64,000 bases of DNA from Verrucomicrobiota bacterium (GTDB taxonomy: Bacteria > Verrucomicrobiota > Verrucomicrobiia > Limisphaerales > UBA1319). The notes below the pieces were generated by a model. That model ran no database searches and was not told the DNA's origin. It saw nothing but the letters and a program-made list of their open reading frames with translations. Shown here piece after piece: positions 54,648-62,259 of this stretch. The stretch spans positions 24,264 through 88,263 of the forward strand of contig JAKLFB010000025.1 of assembly GCA_022711435.1 (NCBI GenBank), in the 5' to 3' direction. The position numbers and the translations under genes were made by a program. How positions within the stretch are numbered: the first letter of the stretch is position 1; the number at the start of each line of letters is the position of its first letter.

Positions 54648-56584
54648 TGCCTGGCCCTCCTCCAGGGACGCGCCTCCTCACCCCCCGACGCATTCGACGC
54701 CCCCCGCTGGCCCGGCCCCATGCGCGGGCGACCCCCGGACGGTTCCGGAGGCGCGGCTTTCGGGGGCGCTTGCGGTTCCGGAGGCGCGGCTTTCGAAGGC
54801 GCTTGCGGCTCCGGCCCGGAGCGCATCCGGGGGCCCGGCGGCTCCGCGGGCGCCTCGTTCGGCGGGGCGCGCTGCGGCCCTTGCGCCGAACGCCCTCGAG
54901 CCGCCGCGGCATCCAAGGACGCGTCATCCGCGGGGCGCTCCGGCGCGCGCAGGTCGGCCACGTTGACCTCGTGCTTCTCGGGCAGCTTCAGTTCCACGGT
55001 GGTCTGGAAGCCGTATCCGTGAGGGTCGGCGCTGGGGGTGACCGCCAGCGGCTTCAAATCATATCCCGCCGACCGCAGTTGCCGGTCCAGTTGAGCCAGC
55101 AAATCGCCCGATCGCGCCCGCACGGCCAGATAGATCGTCCCCTTTGTGCCCGTGGATAGCGACGTGATGTACAGATCGCCGGCGCCCGGCAGCAGCGAGC
55201 TCAGATGCGCGCAGGAATCCAGCCACTGCCGCCGCTCGTTCAGCCAGCCCTCCACGACGCGCGCTTTGAGGCGCATCTCCCGGAAAAGCGGCCGGCTCTT
55301 CTCGCCCTGCTCGACCTGCATCCGCAGCTGGTCCTGAACGCGCCGGCGCTGCTCGAGGCCGCGCGAGCGGATCCCCCACACGCCCACCAGGGATGCGCCG
55401 ATCAGAGACGCCAGCAGCCACCGGGTCCATGGCCGGTTCCGCCGGCCGGCCGCCGGCCGGCGCGGATGCAGGAAATCCAGCGGCAATCCCGCATCGTCCA
55501 GCATCCCCCACGCCAGCCCGGCCGCCCCCAGGCCCTCCGGATGGATGCGGGCTGCCCCCGGGCATTGCCGCCGCAGCATATCCTCATCCAACAGTCGAGC
55601 CGACAGCCCATGCCGCGCCGTCAACTCGGCCAACACCTCCGCTTCGCCACCCGTGCGGCCGGTCACGAAAACGCATTGGATCGGCGGATGGCCTGGCACG
55701 CCTTCATAGCCGTGCAATCCGCGGATGATCTCGGTCCGCACCGCGGGCCCCCAGGCTGGATCGGCCGCCGCCTCCGATCCGTTGGCGGAAGCCCTGGCGG
55801 GTTCCGCCGCGGCTTCGCTCCCTCCCGAAAGCGTCGCCAGCTTGCTGAAACGCAGCACCGGCCCCTGGCACACCTCGATCAATACATCTCGAGACCGCAG
55901 CCGAACCAAGGCCGTCGCGCTTCCGTCGGATGCATCGTCCAGCCCCGCCAGCGCTCTGGCGTGAGCCGCCGATTCGAGGCCCAAGGCGGCCAGCCGAACC
56001 CCTGCTGCCGCCGCCATTTTCTCGAACCATGCGATCACTTCCCGCTTCACCACAGCGGCAAAAACCTCGACGCTCGCTCCCTGGGCCTCCTTCGGCGCGC
56101 CCTCGCCTGCCGCGCCTCCTGCCGGCGCGGCGGACCCGCCCGCGCTCGCCGGCCCCGGCAGCGGGAAGAAATCGATCACGGCGTCCTCGGGACGAAACGG
56201 AAGATCCTTGTGGATTTGGAAATGGACCATGGCGGCCAAGTCCTCTGTCCGTTCCGGCATCGGCAGCAACAGGCTCCTGAGAACCGCCAGCTCGCGCGGA
56301 ACGGCCAAAGCCACCTGCCCGCAATCCGCCTTCATCCGCCGCAATGACTCCGCCAGGTCCTTCCCCGCCGCCTCCGGATCCGTGGCCAGGGGACGCACGG
56401 GCGCAGCCAAAGCCCGATGCTCCAGCCGCAACAGATCGGATTGGCCTCCGCGCCGGCCTGCCTGCGCCAGGTGCAAATCGCGATCCTCCATCACCGCGGC
56501 TGTGGACACCGTCCGCTGCCACGGCCACCGGGCGCGCCGCCGGGCGCCGCCCCACAGCCCGTATCCGAGAAGGGAGATGCTCAT
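54644..56584 (-). CDS. PilM-PilN / GspL-like inner-membrane protein
   Basis: 646-residue counterpart of the protein at 11946. The cytoplasmic actin-like PilM/GspL part (about 1-385; VALAVPRELAVLRSLLLPMPE, MVHFQIHKDLPFRPEDAVIDF) has an Ala/Gly insert. A membrane helix (WLLASLIGASLVGVWGI, about 393-410), a coiled coil and a small periplasmic domain (ITSLSTGTKGTIYLAVRA) follow. The last about 110 residues are a Pro/Ala/Glu-rich tail with repeats of 'PPEPQAP(P/S)KAA'. ATGA overlap with the GspK-like gene. Confidence 0.8.
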   Translation of the reverse strand: MSISLLGYGLWGGARRRARWPWQRTVSTAAVMEDRDLHLAQAGRRGGQSDLLRLEHRALAAPVRPLATDPEAAGKDLAESLRRMKADCGQVALAVPRELAVLRSLLLPMPERTEDLAAMVHFQIHKDLPFRPEDAVIDFFPLPGPASAGGSAAPAGGAAGEGAPKEAQGASVEVFAAVVKREVIAWFEKMAAAAGVRLAALGLESAAHARALAGLDDASDGSATALVRLRSRDVLIEVCQGPVLRFSKLATLSGGSEAAAEPARASANGSEAAADPAWGPAVRTEIIRGLHGYEGVPGHPPIQCVFVTGRTGGEAEVLAELTARHGLSARLLDEDMLRRQCPGAARIHPEGLGAAGLAWGMLDDAGLPLDFLHPRRPAAGRRNRPWTRWLLASLIGASLVGVWGIRSRGLEQRRRVQDQLRMQVEQGEKSRPLFREMRLKARVVEGWLNERRQWLDSCAHLSSLLPGAGDLYITSLSTGTKGTIYLAVRARSGDLLAQLDRQLRSAGYDLKPLAVTPSADPHGYGFQTTVELKLPEKHEVNVADLRAPERPADDASLDAAAARGRSAQGPQRAPPNEAPAEPPGPRMRSGPEPQAPSKAAPPEPQAPPKAAPPEPSGGRPRMGPGQRGASNASGGEEARPWRRARQ

Positions 56585-57996
56585 CGCGACCCCCCTCCGC
56601 CGGAGCTCCAGGCCATGGTCTCTGATTCCTCCCCCACCAGAGTCGGCGGCAGCCCCGATCGCGTCACATCACGCAGGAACAGCACCCGCGGCGTCTCGGA
56701 CGCCACATCGAAGATCGCCTCGAGGATTCGATGGCGGCGGCCCGGCTGATTGAACCCCGCCACATAGCAGTGGAACTGCAGGCTGCGCGTGGTCAGCAGC
56801 GGAGCCACCTGCTTGAATTGGTCCGCGTTCATCAGCCCCTCCTGATACAACCAGGCGATCGTGCGCCGATCCTCCTGGCTCAGGTTCGACCGCCGCGCCA
56901 CGATGGCCTCCGCCATCGCCTCGTCGATCCCCGGCAGGGTCCGCAACACGGCCGCCGGCGCCGTGTTCACGTTGATCAGCCCTTCCAGGCGCTCCTGGTC
57001 CGATCCCGTGCAGCGATCCAGCAGAGCCGGCAGCTCGTCCTTCCCGACGCCCGAGCGCACGGTCTCCTGGCCCGCGCCGCGCGCGGCGGGAAACGTGCCC
57101 TCCGCCTCGAGAAGAGCGGCGGGATGCTCGATCGACTGCCCCGACCGCCGCATCGCCGCAACGTAATCGCCGACGCTCGCCGGCAGCCCAGCCGAAGCCC
57201 AGTCGGCTTGCGGATCGTTCAAACGGATGCGGGGCTGGCCCGATCCATCCTGGTTGACGTCGTAGCTGTGCACGGTCAGGTCCTGTCGCAGCCCCCGGTC
57301 CAGCCGGCTGTCCTGGTTGTCCGGCGGCCACTGCGTCTCGCCATCGTTTTCGTTTGCATCCAATCGGCCGTTGAAATTAGCGTCCTCACCGCACCATGCC
57401 AGCCAGCTCGCGCCCGAGCTTTGCAGGTATTCGTCCGCGCACGACCATGGCAAGTCGCCTCCCGCCAGTCCGTTGGTGGCCGTCCCCGACTGAGATCCAG
57501 CCCCCGCACCTTCCTCTCCCGCCACCGGAGCGGACGACACCCCGCTCCATCCCCCGCCCCCCTCCAACCTCATGTCCGACAAGGCTTCGAGCATGGCCGA
57601 ACTCGAGCGCAGAATGTTGAGTTTGGACGCTTCATCGGTCAACCCGAATCGAACCCAGCCGCTCTCATCGTCTCCAGGCGAGTAGACCGTGAAAAGCCAC
57701 CGCTGCAATCCATCTTCCTGGACCAGCTGATCCCGGAACTCAGCCGGGTTGTCGCGCCAGATGGCCTCCTCGCGTTCGGATCGCCGCGCCACTTGCATGG
57801 CCCGCTCCAGTCCAGTCAGCGCGACCGCCCACGCCTGCTCCCCCTCCCATCCTGTCGCGGAGGCGGTCTTCTCCGCTCCCAACAGGAACATCAAGCTCAC
57901 CGCCACCATCGACGCCAGCATGACCACCACCAGGACCAGCAGAAGCACAAAACCGCGCCCGGCTGGCCCGGATCTCCCGGCCTGAATCGCCCGCAT
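56581..57996 (-). CDS. gspK: GspK-like pseudopilin (operon 2)
   Basis: 471 residues. The N-terminus GRGFVLLLVLVVVMLASMVAVSLMFLLG has Gly before the hydrophobic helix and, as in GspK generally, no +5 Glu. The body has 'FGLTDEASKLNILRSSSAML' and 'GLINVNTAPAAVLRTLPGIDEAMAEAIVARR', the T2SSK helix-hairpin-helix-like motif also seen in the operon-1 GspK. An Asp/Asn-rich Ca-type loop (GEDANFNGRLDANENDGE) mirrors that of operon 1. One-base overlap with the preceding gene (TGATG). Confidence 0.87.
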   Translation of the reverse strand: MRAIQAGRSGPAGRGFVLLLVLVVVMLASMVAVSLMFLLGAEKTASATGWEGEQAWAVALTGLERAMQVARRSEREEAIWRDNPAEFRDQLVQEDGLQRWLFTVYSPGDDESGWVRFGLTDEASKLNILRSSSAMLEALSDMRLEGGGGWSGVSSAPVAGEEGAGAGSQSGTATNGLAGGDLPWSCADEYLQSSGASWLAWCGEDANFNGRLDANENDGETQWPPDNQDSRLDRGLRQDLTVHSYDVNQDGSGQPRIRLNDPQADWASAGLPASVGDYVAAMRRSGQSIEHPAALLEAEGTFPAARGAGQETVRSGVGKDELPALLDRCTGSDQERLEGLINVNTAPAAVLRTLPGIDEAMAEAIVARRSNLSQEDRRTIAWLYQEGLMNADQFKQVAPLLTTRSLQFHCYVAGFNQPGRRHRILEAIFDVASETPRVLFLRDVTRSGLPPTLVGEESETMAWSSGGGGSR

Positions 57997-58796
57997 CACG
58001 GCGCCCCCCCCGGCGGTTCCTCCATGCCCGGTTCCGTGTCTGGAGCCCCTTCCGTTCCGGTCAGCCTGGCGCGATGCCCCGGCAAATAGACAACCCGCCG
58101 GTAATACTCGAAGGGATATTCCTCGGACGTCAATCCCTCCGGCAGCGGCTCCCCCCCCAACACGATCTCCACCGCCGCGGGAGGCGCCGGCCCGCTCCAT
58201 GCGTCCACCCATCCCTGGCCATCCCAATACCGAAACCGGGAGAAACGCAACAGATCGGCTGCCAGCTCCAGCCGCGGCGCTGCGGCCCTGCCCTCCGTTT
58301 GTTCCATGGTCCATTCGTTGGTCTCGTTCATCGCCAAACCGCCCGGCTCCGCTCCCGAATCGGTGGCGGAGGGGACGGGCGCCGGCCCGGCCATCCGCTC
58401 CTCGGTGCGCGCCACCCCGCTGCCGCCCAAACCGTATGTCATCAGCCGATAAACCGACGGCGCGGCCCCCGACGCCTCCGACATCGAGTTCGAGCCCGAT
58501 GCGAGGGCGGGCAGATCCGGCCGGGCGAACTGGACCTGGCGGCTATCGCCCCGCAGACCCTCCGGGAAGGCCCGGCACCCTTGCGCCGTGTTCAATTCCG
58601 CCGTCAGCCGATCCAGGATCAACCGAGCAGCGGAGATCCGCGATGCTTCCCGCAGCAGGTCGTTTCGCAGCCGTTCCGCCTTCGCATAAAAGAACAGCAC
58701 CACCGTCAGCATCCCCGCCGCGATGGCCAGCGCCAGCACGACCTCGATCAAGGTGAACCCGCTTGCCGCACTGCGCCTGGAAACCTGGAGACGCAT
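57996..58796 (-). CDS. gspJ: GspJ-like pseudopilin (operon 2)
   Basis: 266 residues. Leader MRLQVSRRSAASG is followed by FTLIEVVLALAIAAGMLTVVLFFY (Gly -1, Glu +5). The body 'ISAARLILDRLTAELNTAQG' and 'FSRFRYWDGQGWVDAWSG' fits GspJ. ATG 58796 is directly followed by the leader; the upstream frame is open but lacks signals. It ends in a Pro/Glu/Gly-rich tail. Confidence 0.85.
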   Translation of the reverse strand: MRLQVSRRSAASGFTLIEVVLALAIAAGMLTVVLFFYAKAERLRNDLLREASRISAARLILDRLTAELNTAQGCRAFPEGLRGDSRQVQFARPDLPALASGSNSMSEASGAAPSVYRLMTYGLGGSGVARTEERMAGPAPVPSATDSGAEPGGLAMNETNEWTMEQTEGRAAAPRLELAADLLRFSRFRYWDGQGWVDAWSGPAPPAAVEIVLGGEPLPEGLTSEEYPFEYYRRVVYLPGHRARLTGTEGAPDTEPGMEEPPGGAP

Positions 58797-58797
58797 G

Positions 58798-59406
58798 TTA
58801 TCGGGTGGTCGAGGCTGGGGCCGCAGGACTGGGATCGGATTGCGCGGGTAGCCAGCGCACCAGCCGGCGCACCACCGGCCGCTCGAGATGCCGGACCGCG
58901 ACCTCAACCCGGCGCAGCGGATAGTCCACCTCCAAGGCAGCATCCGCCGGCTCCACCTCGATCTCGAAGCTCCACATCTCGAATGGGGGCTCGAATGCCT
59001 CCGGGCTGGCCGTCTCGATCGCTCGCAGCCCCAGCTGCAGCTCCGATAGGACCGTCACAGCCAGGTTGCCCGCATGGACGTTCAGCCGCAATCGCTCGAC
59101 TTCCAGCAGCGAGTAATGCAGCGCCCCGCCAATCACCGCGGCCGCCGCCACGAACAAAGCCAGCGCCAAGACCACTTCGAGCAATACCGACCCTTCCTGT
59201 CCCGCCTGCCGGCGCCATCCGCCACCCGCGAATAAAACAGGCCCTCGGGCTTCCGCCTCGTTCCCGTCGCGGCCGCCGCAGGACGGTTCAGGGAAGAAAG
59301 TCGATCCGCGGTTCAGGGATCCCAGGCGCCAATCCTGGCTCGGAGGATTCCTCCGCGCGCCTGTATCGCGCATGCCAAGGAAAATCACATTCCGATTCGG
59401 ACCCAT
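58798..59406 (-). CDS. gspI: GspI-like pseudopilin with long leader (operon 2)
   Basis: About 202 residues. The pseudopilin helix is QEG-SVLLEVVLALALFVAAAAVI with Glu at +5 and Gly at -1. The leader before it is unusually long (about 60-71 residues), since the only in-frame ATG codons are at 59406 and 59373 and no GTG or TTG lies nearer. I take 59406, 16 bp after the preceding stop with GAGGG upstream. The mature domain (NLAVTVLSELQLGLRAIETASP, RRVEVAVRHLERP) fits GspI. The next start follows after 1 bp. Confidence 0.72.
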   Translation of the reverse strand: MGPNRNVIFLGMRDTGARRNPPSQDWRLGSLNRGSTFFPEPSCGGRDGNEAEARGPVLFAGGGWRRQAGQEGSVLLEVVLALALFVAAAAVIGGALHYSLLEVERLRLNVHAGNLAVTVLSELQLGLRAIETASPEAFEPPFEMWSFEIEVEPADAALEVDYPLRRVEVAVRHLERPVVRRLVRWLPAQSDPSPAAPASTTR

Positions 59407-59422
59407 CCGGGCCAGCGCACCC

Positions 59423-60136
59423 TCACTCGGACGCGACCGGAACCGCCTCCGCAGAGGCGGCCGCCTCCTCCGCCGTCCACATCGCAGCCTCTTCCGATTG
59501 CCAGACACTGGAGATCGTTCCAGTCAGCCCGACGATGCGAACGGTGACCCGCCGGGTCTCGTCCGAATCCCGGGCAGCCAGAACCACTTCGGCTGAGTCG
59601 CTCGATCCGTCCGGATTGAATGTGATCGGCGGGGCCTCGATCCCGCGGTTTTCCTCGCCGGCCAGCGAGTCCTCGGCGGCTGCGACACCATCCGAAACGC
59701 CTTCGTCAAGCCACTCATCGATCCGGCTCACCGACTTGATCCCGATGGTCTCGTTCAACCGCTCGACATCCCAGCGATACCTTGGCAGATCCTCGAAGAC
59801 GTCCGGCCCTTCGACGGGGTCTGGCTCCCATGTCAGTTTCACCTGGCTGAACTGATTGGTCGCCGGCTCCTCATCCCGGCTGAATGCCACCCGCACCCGC
59901 TTGCCCGAGTTGGCCGCTTCTGCCCGAGCGAGCCGAAGCATGCCTTCAAACCGCAATGCCCCGTCCTGCAACCGCACGCCCCCCTGGCTGGGTTTCAATG
60001 TGTAGACCGCCGCCCCCAGAAACATGATCAGAAGCGAGGCAACCAGCAGCAGCTCGAACAAGCTGAAACCGCCGCTTGCGTGCCGTCGACCCGCTGATCC
60101 GTTGGTTCGCATTCGCTCGGGAGCGGTCCGGGTCAC
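59423..60136 (-). CDS. gspH: GspH-like pseudopilin (operon 2)
   Basis: 237 residues. Leader ...GRRHASGG is followed by FSLFELLLVASLLIMFLGAAVY (Gly -1, Glu +5). The body has the GspH/FimT helix (FEGMLRLARAEAANSGKRVRVAFS) and later 'VRIVGLTGTISSV'. The GTG start at 60136 overlaps the gspG stop (GTGA), a pattern used elsewhere in this operon; ATG 60112 is the alternative. The C-terminus is Ala/Glu-rich. Confidence 0.82.
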   Translation of the reverse strand: MTRTAPERMRTNGSAGRRHASGGFSLFELLLVASLLIMFLGAAVYTLKPSQGGVRLQDGALRFEGMLRLARAEAANSGKRVRVAFSRDEEPATNQFSQVKLTWEPDPVEGPDVFEDLPRYRWDVERLNETIGIKSVSRIDEWLDEGVSDGVAAAEDSLAGEENRGIEAPPITFNPDGSSDSAEVVLAARDSDETRRVTVRIVGLTGTISSVWQSEEAAMWTAEEAAASAEAVPVASE

Positions 60137-60651
60137 GGATTCAACACCGTCGTTGAATCCTGGTTGGACTCCGATTCGTCGTAGAGCTTCACGTCATCCT
60201 CGGTGTCCGGCTGGCCATCCGGCCCGATCGAATAGAGCTTGTAATCCGGCGTGGCGGTGTCCGTCGCCAGCGTCTTGTCGACCAGCTCGTAGCGCAAGGG
60301 GTTGCCCCAGGCGTCTTCGATTCGCGTGCCTGGCTTCAGATACGGTCCCTGCCATTTCTCGCCCATCCGCTCATTCTCGAAGGTCGGCTTCACCAGCAGC
60401 GCCCCCAGCCCGCCCTGGTCTTCCGTGGGATACTGCCCGACGTTGAGCCGGTAGGTGTCGAGCGCCGCCTGCACCTGGGTCAGCAGAAGCATCGTCGTGT
60501 TCCGCTCCGCCCCCTTCCTCTGGGGCAGCACGAACACCACCAGCGCGCCCGCCAGCATCAGGATAATCACTATGACCAGCAGCACCTCGATCAGTGTAAA
60601 CCCCGATGACCGGCTTGCTGACAACCGTCGCGCCAAACCATGCAAACGCAT
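60133..60651 (-). CDS. gspG: GspG major pseudopilin (operon 2)
   Basis: 172 residues. Leader MRLHGLARRLSASRSSG is followed by FTLIEVLLVIVIILMLAGALVVFV (Glu +5). The GspG signature is complete: QAALDTYRLNVGQYPTEDQGG, WQGPYLKPG, DAWGNPLRYEL and the Ca-binding 'SIGPDGQPDTEDDV'. ATG 60651 is preferred to TTG 60678. The 149-bp gap to gspF upstream holds a weak promoter-like match. Confidence 0.93.
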   Translation of the reverse strand: MRLHGLARRLSASRSSGFTLIEVLLVIVIILMLAGALVVFVLPQRKGAERNTTMLLLTQVQAALDTYRLNVGQYPTEDQGGLGALLVKPTFENERMGEKWQGPYLKPGTRIEDAWGNPLRYELVDKTLATDTATPDYKLYSIGPDGQPDTEDDVKLYDESESNQDSTTVLNP

Positions 60652-60701
60652 ATTCAATCTTAAATCATTCCCGTACAATCCAATAGACGCCCGATGTCTC
60701 C

Positions 60702-60730
60702 ATCCAATTCGATCAAATCGATTTTGTCAA
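60702..60730 (-). promoter_or_regulatory. Possible promoter before operon-2 gspG
   Basis: On the minus strand TTGACA (60730-60725), 17-bp spacer, TTGGAT. The -35 is perfect and the -10 poor. It lies about 50 bp before the gspG start in the only sizeable gap of the operon, so gspG and downstream genes might be transcribed separately from gspF. Confidence 0.3.
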
Positions 60731-60800
60731 TCCACATCGCCCGCCCGTTTCTTCATCAGACGCGCGCAACCGCTTGCAGGTTACCGAATTCCAGTAGAAT

Positions 60801-62006
60801 CTACTTCATCCCCAGCGAGCTGGCCATCGTGAAGATGGGCAGCAGCAGACCCAGCGCCATGAATCCGATCCCCGCCGCCACCAGGCAGAGGATCAGCGGC
60901 TCCAGCAATCGCATCGCCTGGTCCACCTGCCGATTGGTGCGGTGCTCGACGGTGTCGGCGATGTGGAGCAGCACCTTCTCGAGCTGGTTGGATTCCTCGG
61001 CGACGCTGATCATGGCGATGACCTGCTCCGGGAAAAGCCCTCCCCGCCGCAAGGGATCGGTCAGCGGCTTGCCGGCCCGCACATTCTCGGCCGCCTCGGC
61101 GATCCGGTCTGCCAGCAGCGGGGATCCGGTGGCGTCCTTGCTGATCGCCAAGGATTGCAGCAGGGGCACTCCGTTGGTCAGCATGGTGCCCAAGATCCGG
61201 CAGAACCGGGTGATGGCCACCATCCGGAGGGCCACGCCCAGGACCGGGACCTTGAGCCGCCAGTGCTCGATCCACCGCTGGCCCGCATCGCTCCGCCAGG
61301 CCGACCACAGCAGCCACCCCCCAAAACCCAGCGCCCCCAGCATCAGAGGGAAATACCCCCTCACCCCGTGGCTGAGCGCAAACAGGAGCCGCGTGGGCAG
61401 CATTTGCGGAACTCCCTCGAGCAGCGGCTCGAACCGCGGCACGAACAACACCAGCGCCCCCACCATCACCGCCAACCCCACCGTCGTCAGCAGCACCGGG
61501 TAGATCAGCGCCCCCGTGACCTTGCTGCGCAGCTCGTCCAGACGCTCGAGAAAAGCCGACAGGTTCTGGAACACGTCCTCCAGAAAGCTGGCCCGCTCGC
61601 CCGCCTGCACCATCGCCGTGTGAAGAGGCGGAAAGACGCTCCCATGCCGCCGCATGGCCTCCGTCAACGAATTGCCATCCGCCACGTCCGCCCGCACTTC
61701 CTTGATCACATCCACCAGGCGCGCGTTCACGGTGGATCGGATCAGCGAATCCAGGGCCCGCAACAGCGGCACGCCCGACCCGATCAGATCGCCCAGCTGC
61801 CCGTAAAAAATCCCCACGTCGCGCATCGGGATCCGGCCCCGCCCGCCGCGTCTGCTCCGGCTGCCCATCGACATGTCGGCGATCGAGATCGGGAACAGCT
61901 CGCGCTCATCCAGCCATCGCAGCGCCGCCGCTTCGTTGTCCGCCGTCACCGTCCCTGTCACGCGCTCGCCCTTGGCGTTCTGGGCTTGATATTGGTATTC
62001 GGCCAT
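60801..62006 (-). CDS. gspF: GspF inner-membrane platform protein (operon 2)
   Basis: 401 residues with the two T2SSF domains (GDLIGSGVPLLRALDSL / GTMLTNGVPLLQSLAI; MVQAGERASFLEDVF / MISVAEESNQLEKVL) and hydrophobic helices (VLLTTVGLAVMVGALVLFVP; C-terminal LILCLVAAGIGFMALGLLLPIF). It is clearly paralogous to the protein at 7103. ATG 62006 is chosen over TTG 62012. It is the first gene of the leftward operon in view; a gspE would be expected at its side but the next gene (62260) is divergent and unrelated. Confidence 0.93.
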   Translation of the reverse strand: MAEYQYQAQNAKGERVTGTVTADNEAAALRWLDERELFPISIADMSMGSRSRRGGRGRIPMRDVGIFYGQLGDLIGSGVPLLRALDSLIRSTVNARLVDVIKEVRADVADGNSLTEAMRRHGSVFPPLHTAMVQAGERASFLEDVFQNLSAFLERLDELRSKVTGALIYPVLLTTVGLAVMVGALVLFVPRFEPLLEGVPQMLPTRLLFALSHGVRGYFPLMLGALGFGGWLLWSAWRSDAGQRWIEHWRLKVPVLGVALRMVAITRFCRILGTMLTNGVPLLQSLAISKDATGSPLLADRIAEAAENVRAGKPLTDPLRRGGLFPEQVIAMISVAEESNQLEKVLLHIADTVEHRTNRQVDQAMRLLEPLILCLVAAGIGFMALGLLLPIFTMASSLGMK

Positions 62007-62259
62007 GGTCAACCCCCGCCGCCAACACGCCCCGAATCAAGCGATCCCGAATCCGGCCCGGTAGGTCTTGCTTGCATGGCAGTCACTCGGTGATTATTCA
62101 CATGGAACCTCCCCTGGATCAAGCCCAGGCTCTGCCGGCTGGCCATAGACCCTAAATGGTTTGACAAGCAGGCGGAATTTCGAGAGCGTGGCGCCCCGTA
62201 ACTGAGACACGACCCGAGCAGCCTGCCATAATTGCCGCCGACTGGCGAGCAACATCAAC

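Noticed and set aside
62161..62190. TTGACA at 62161 as promoter of the repeat protein at 62260
   Set aside because: No acceptable -10 hexamer at 15-19 bp spacing.
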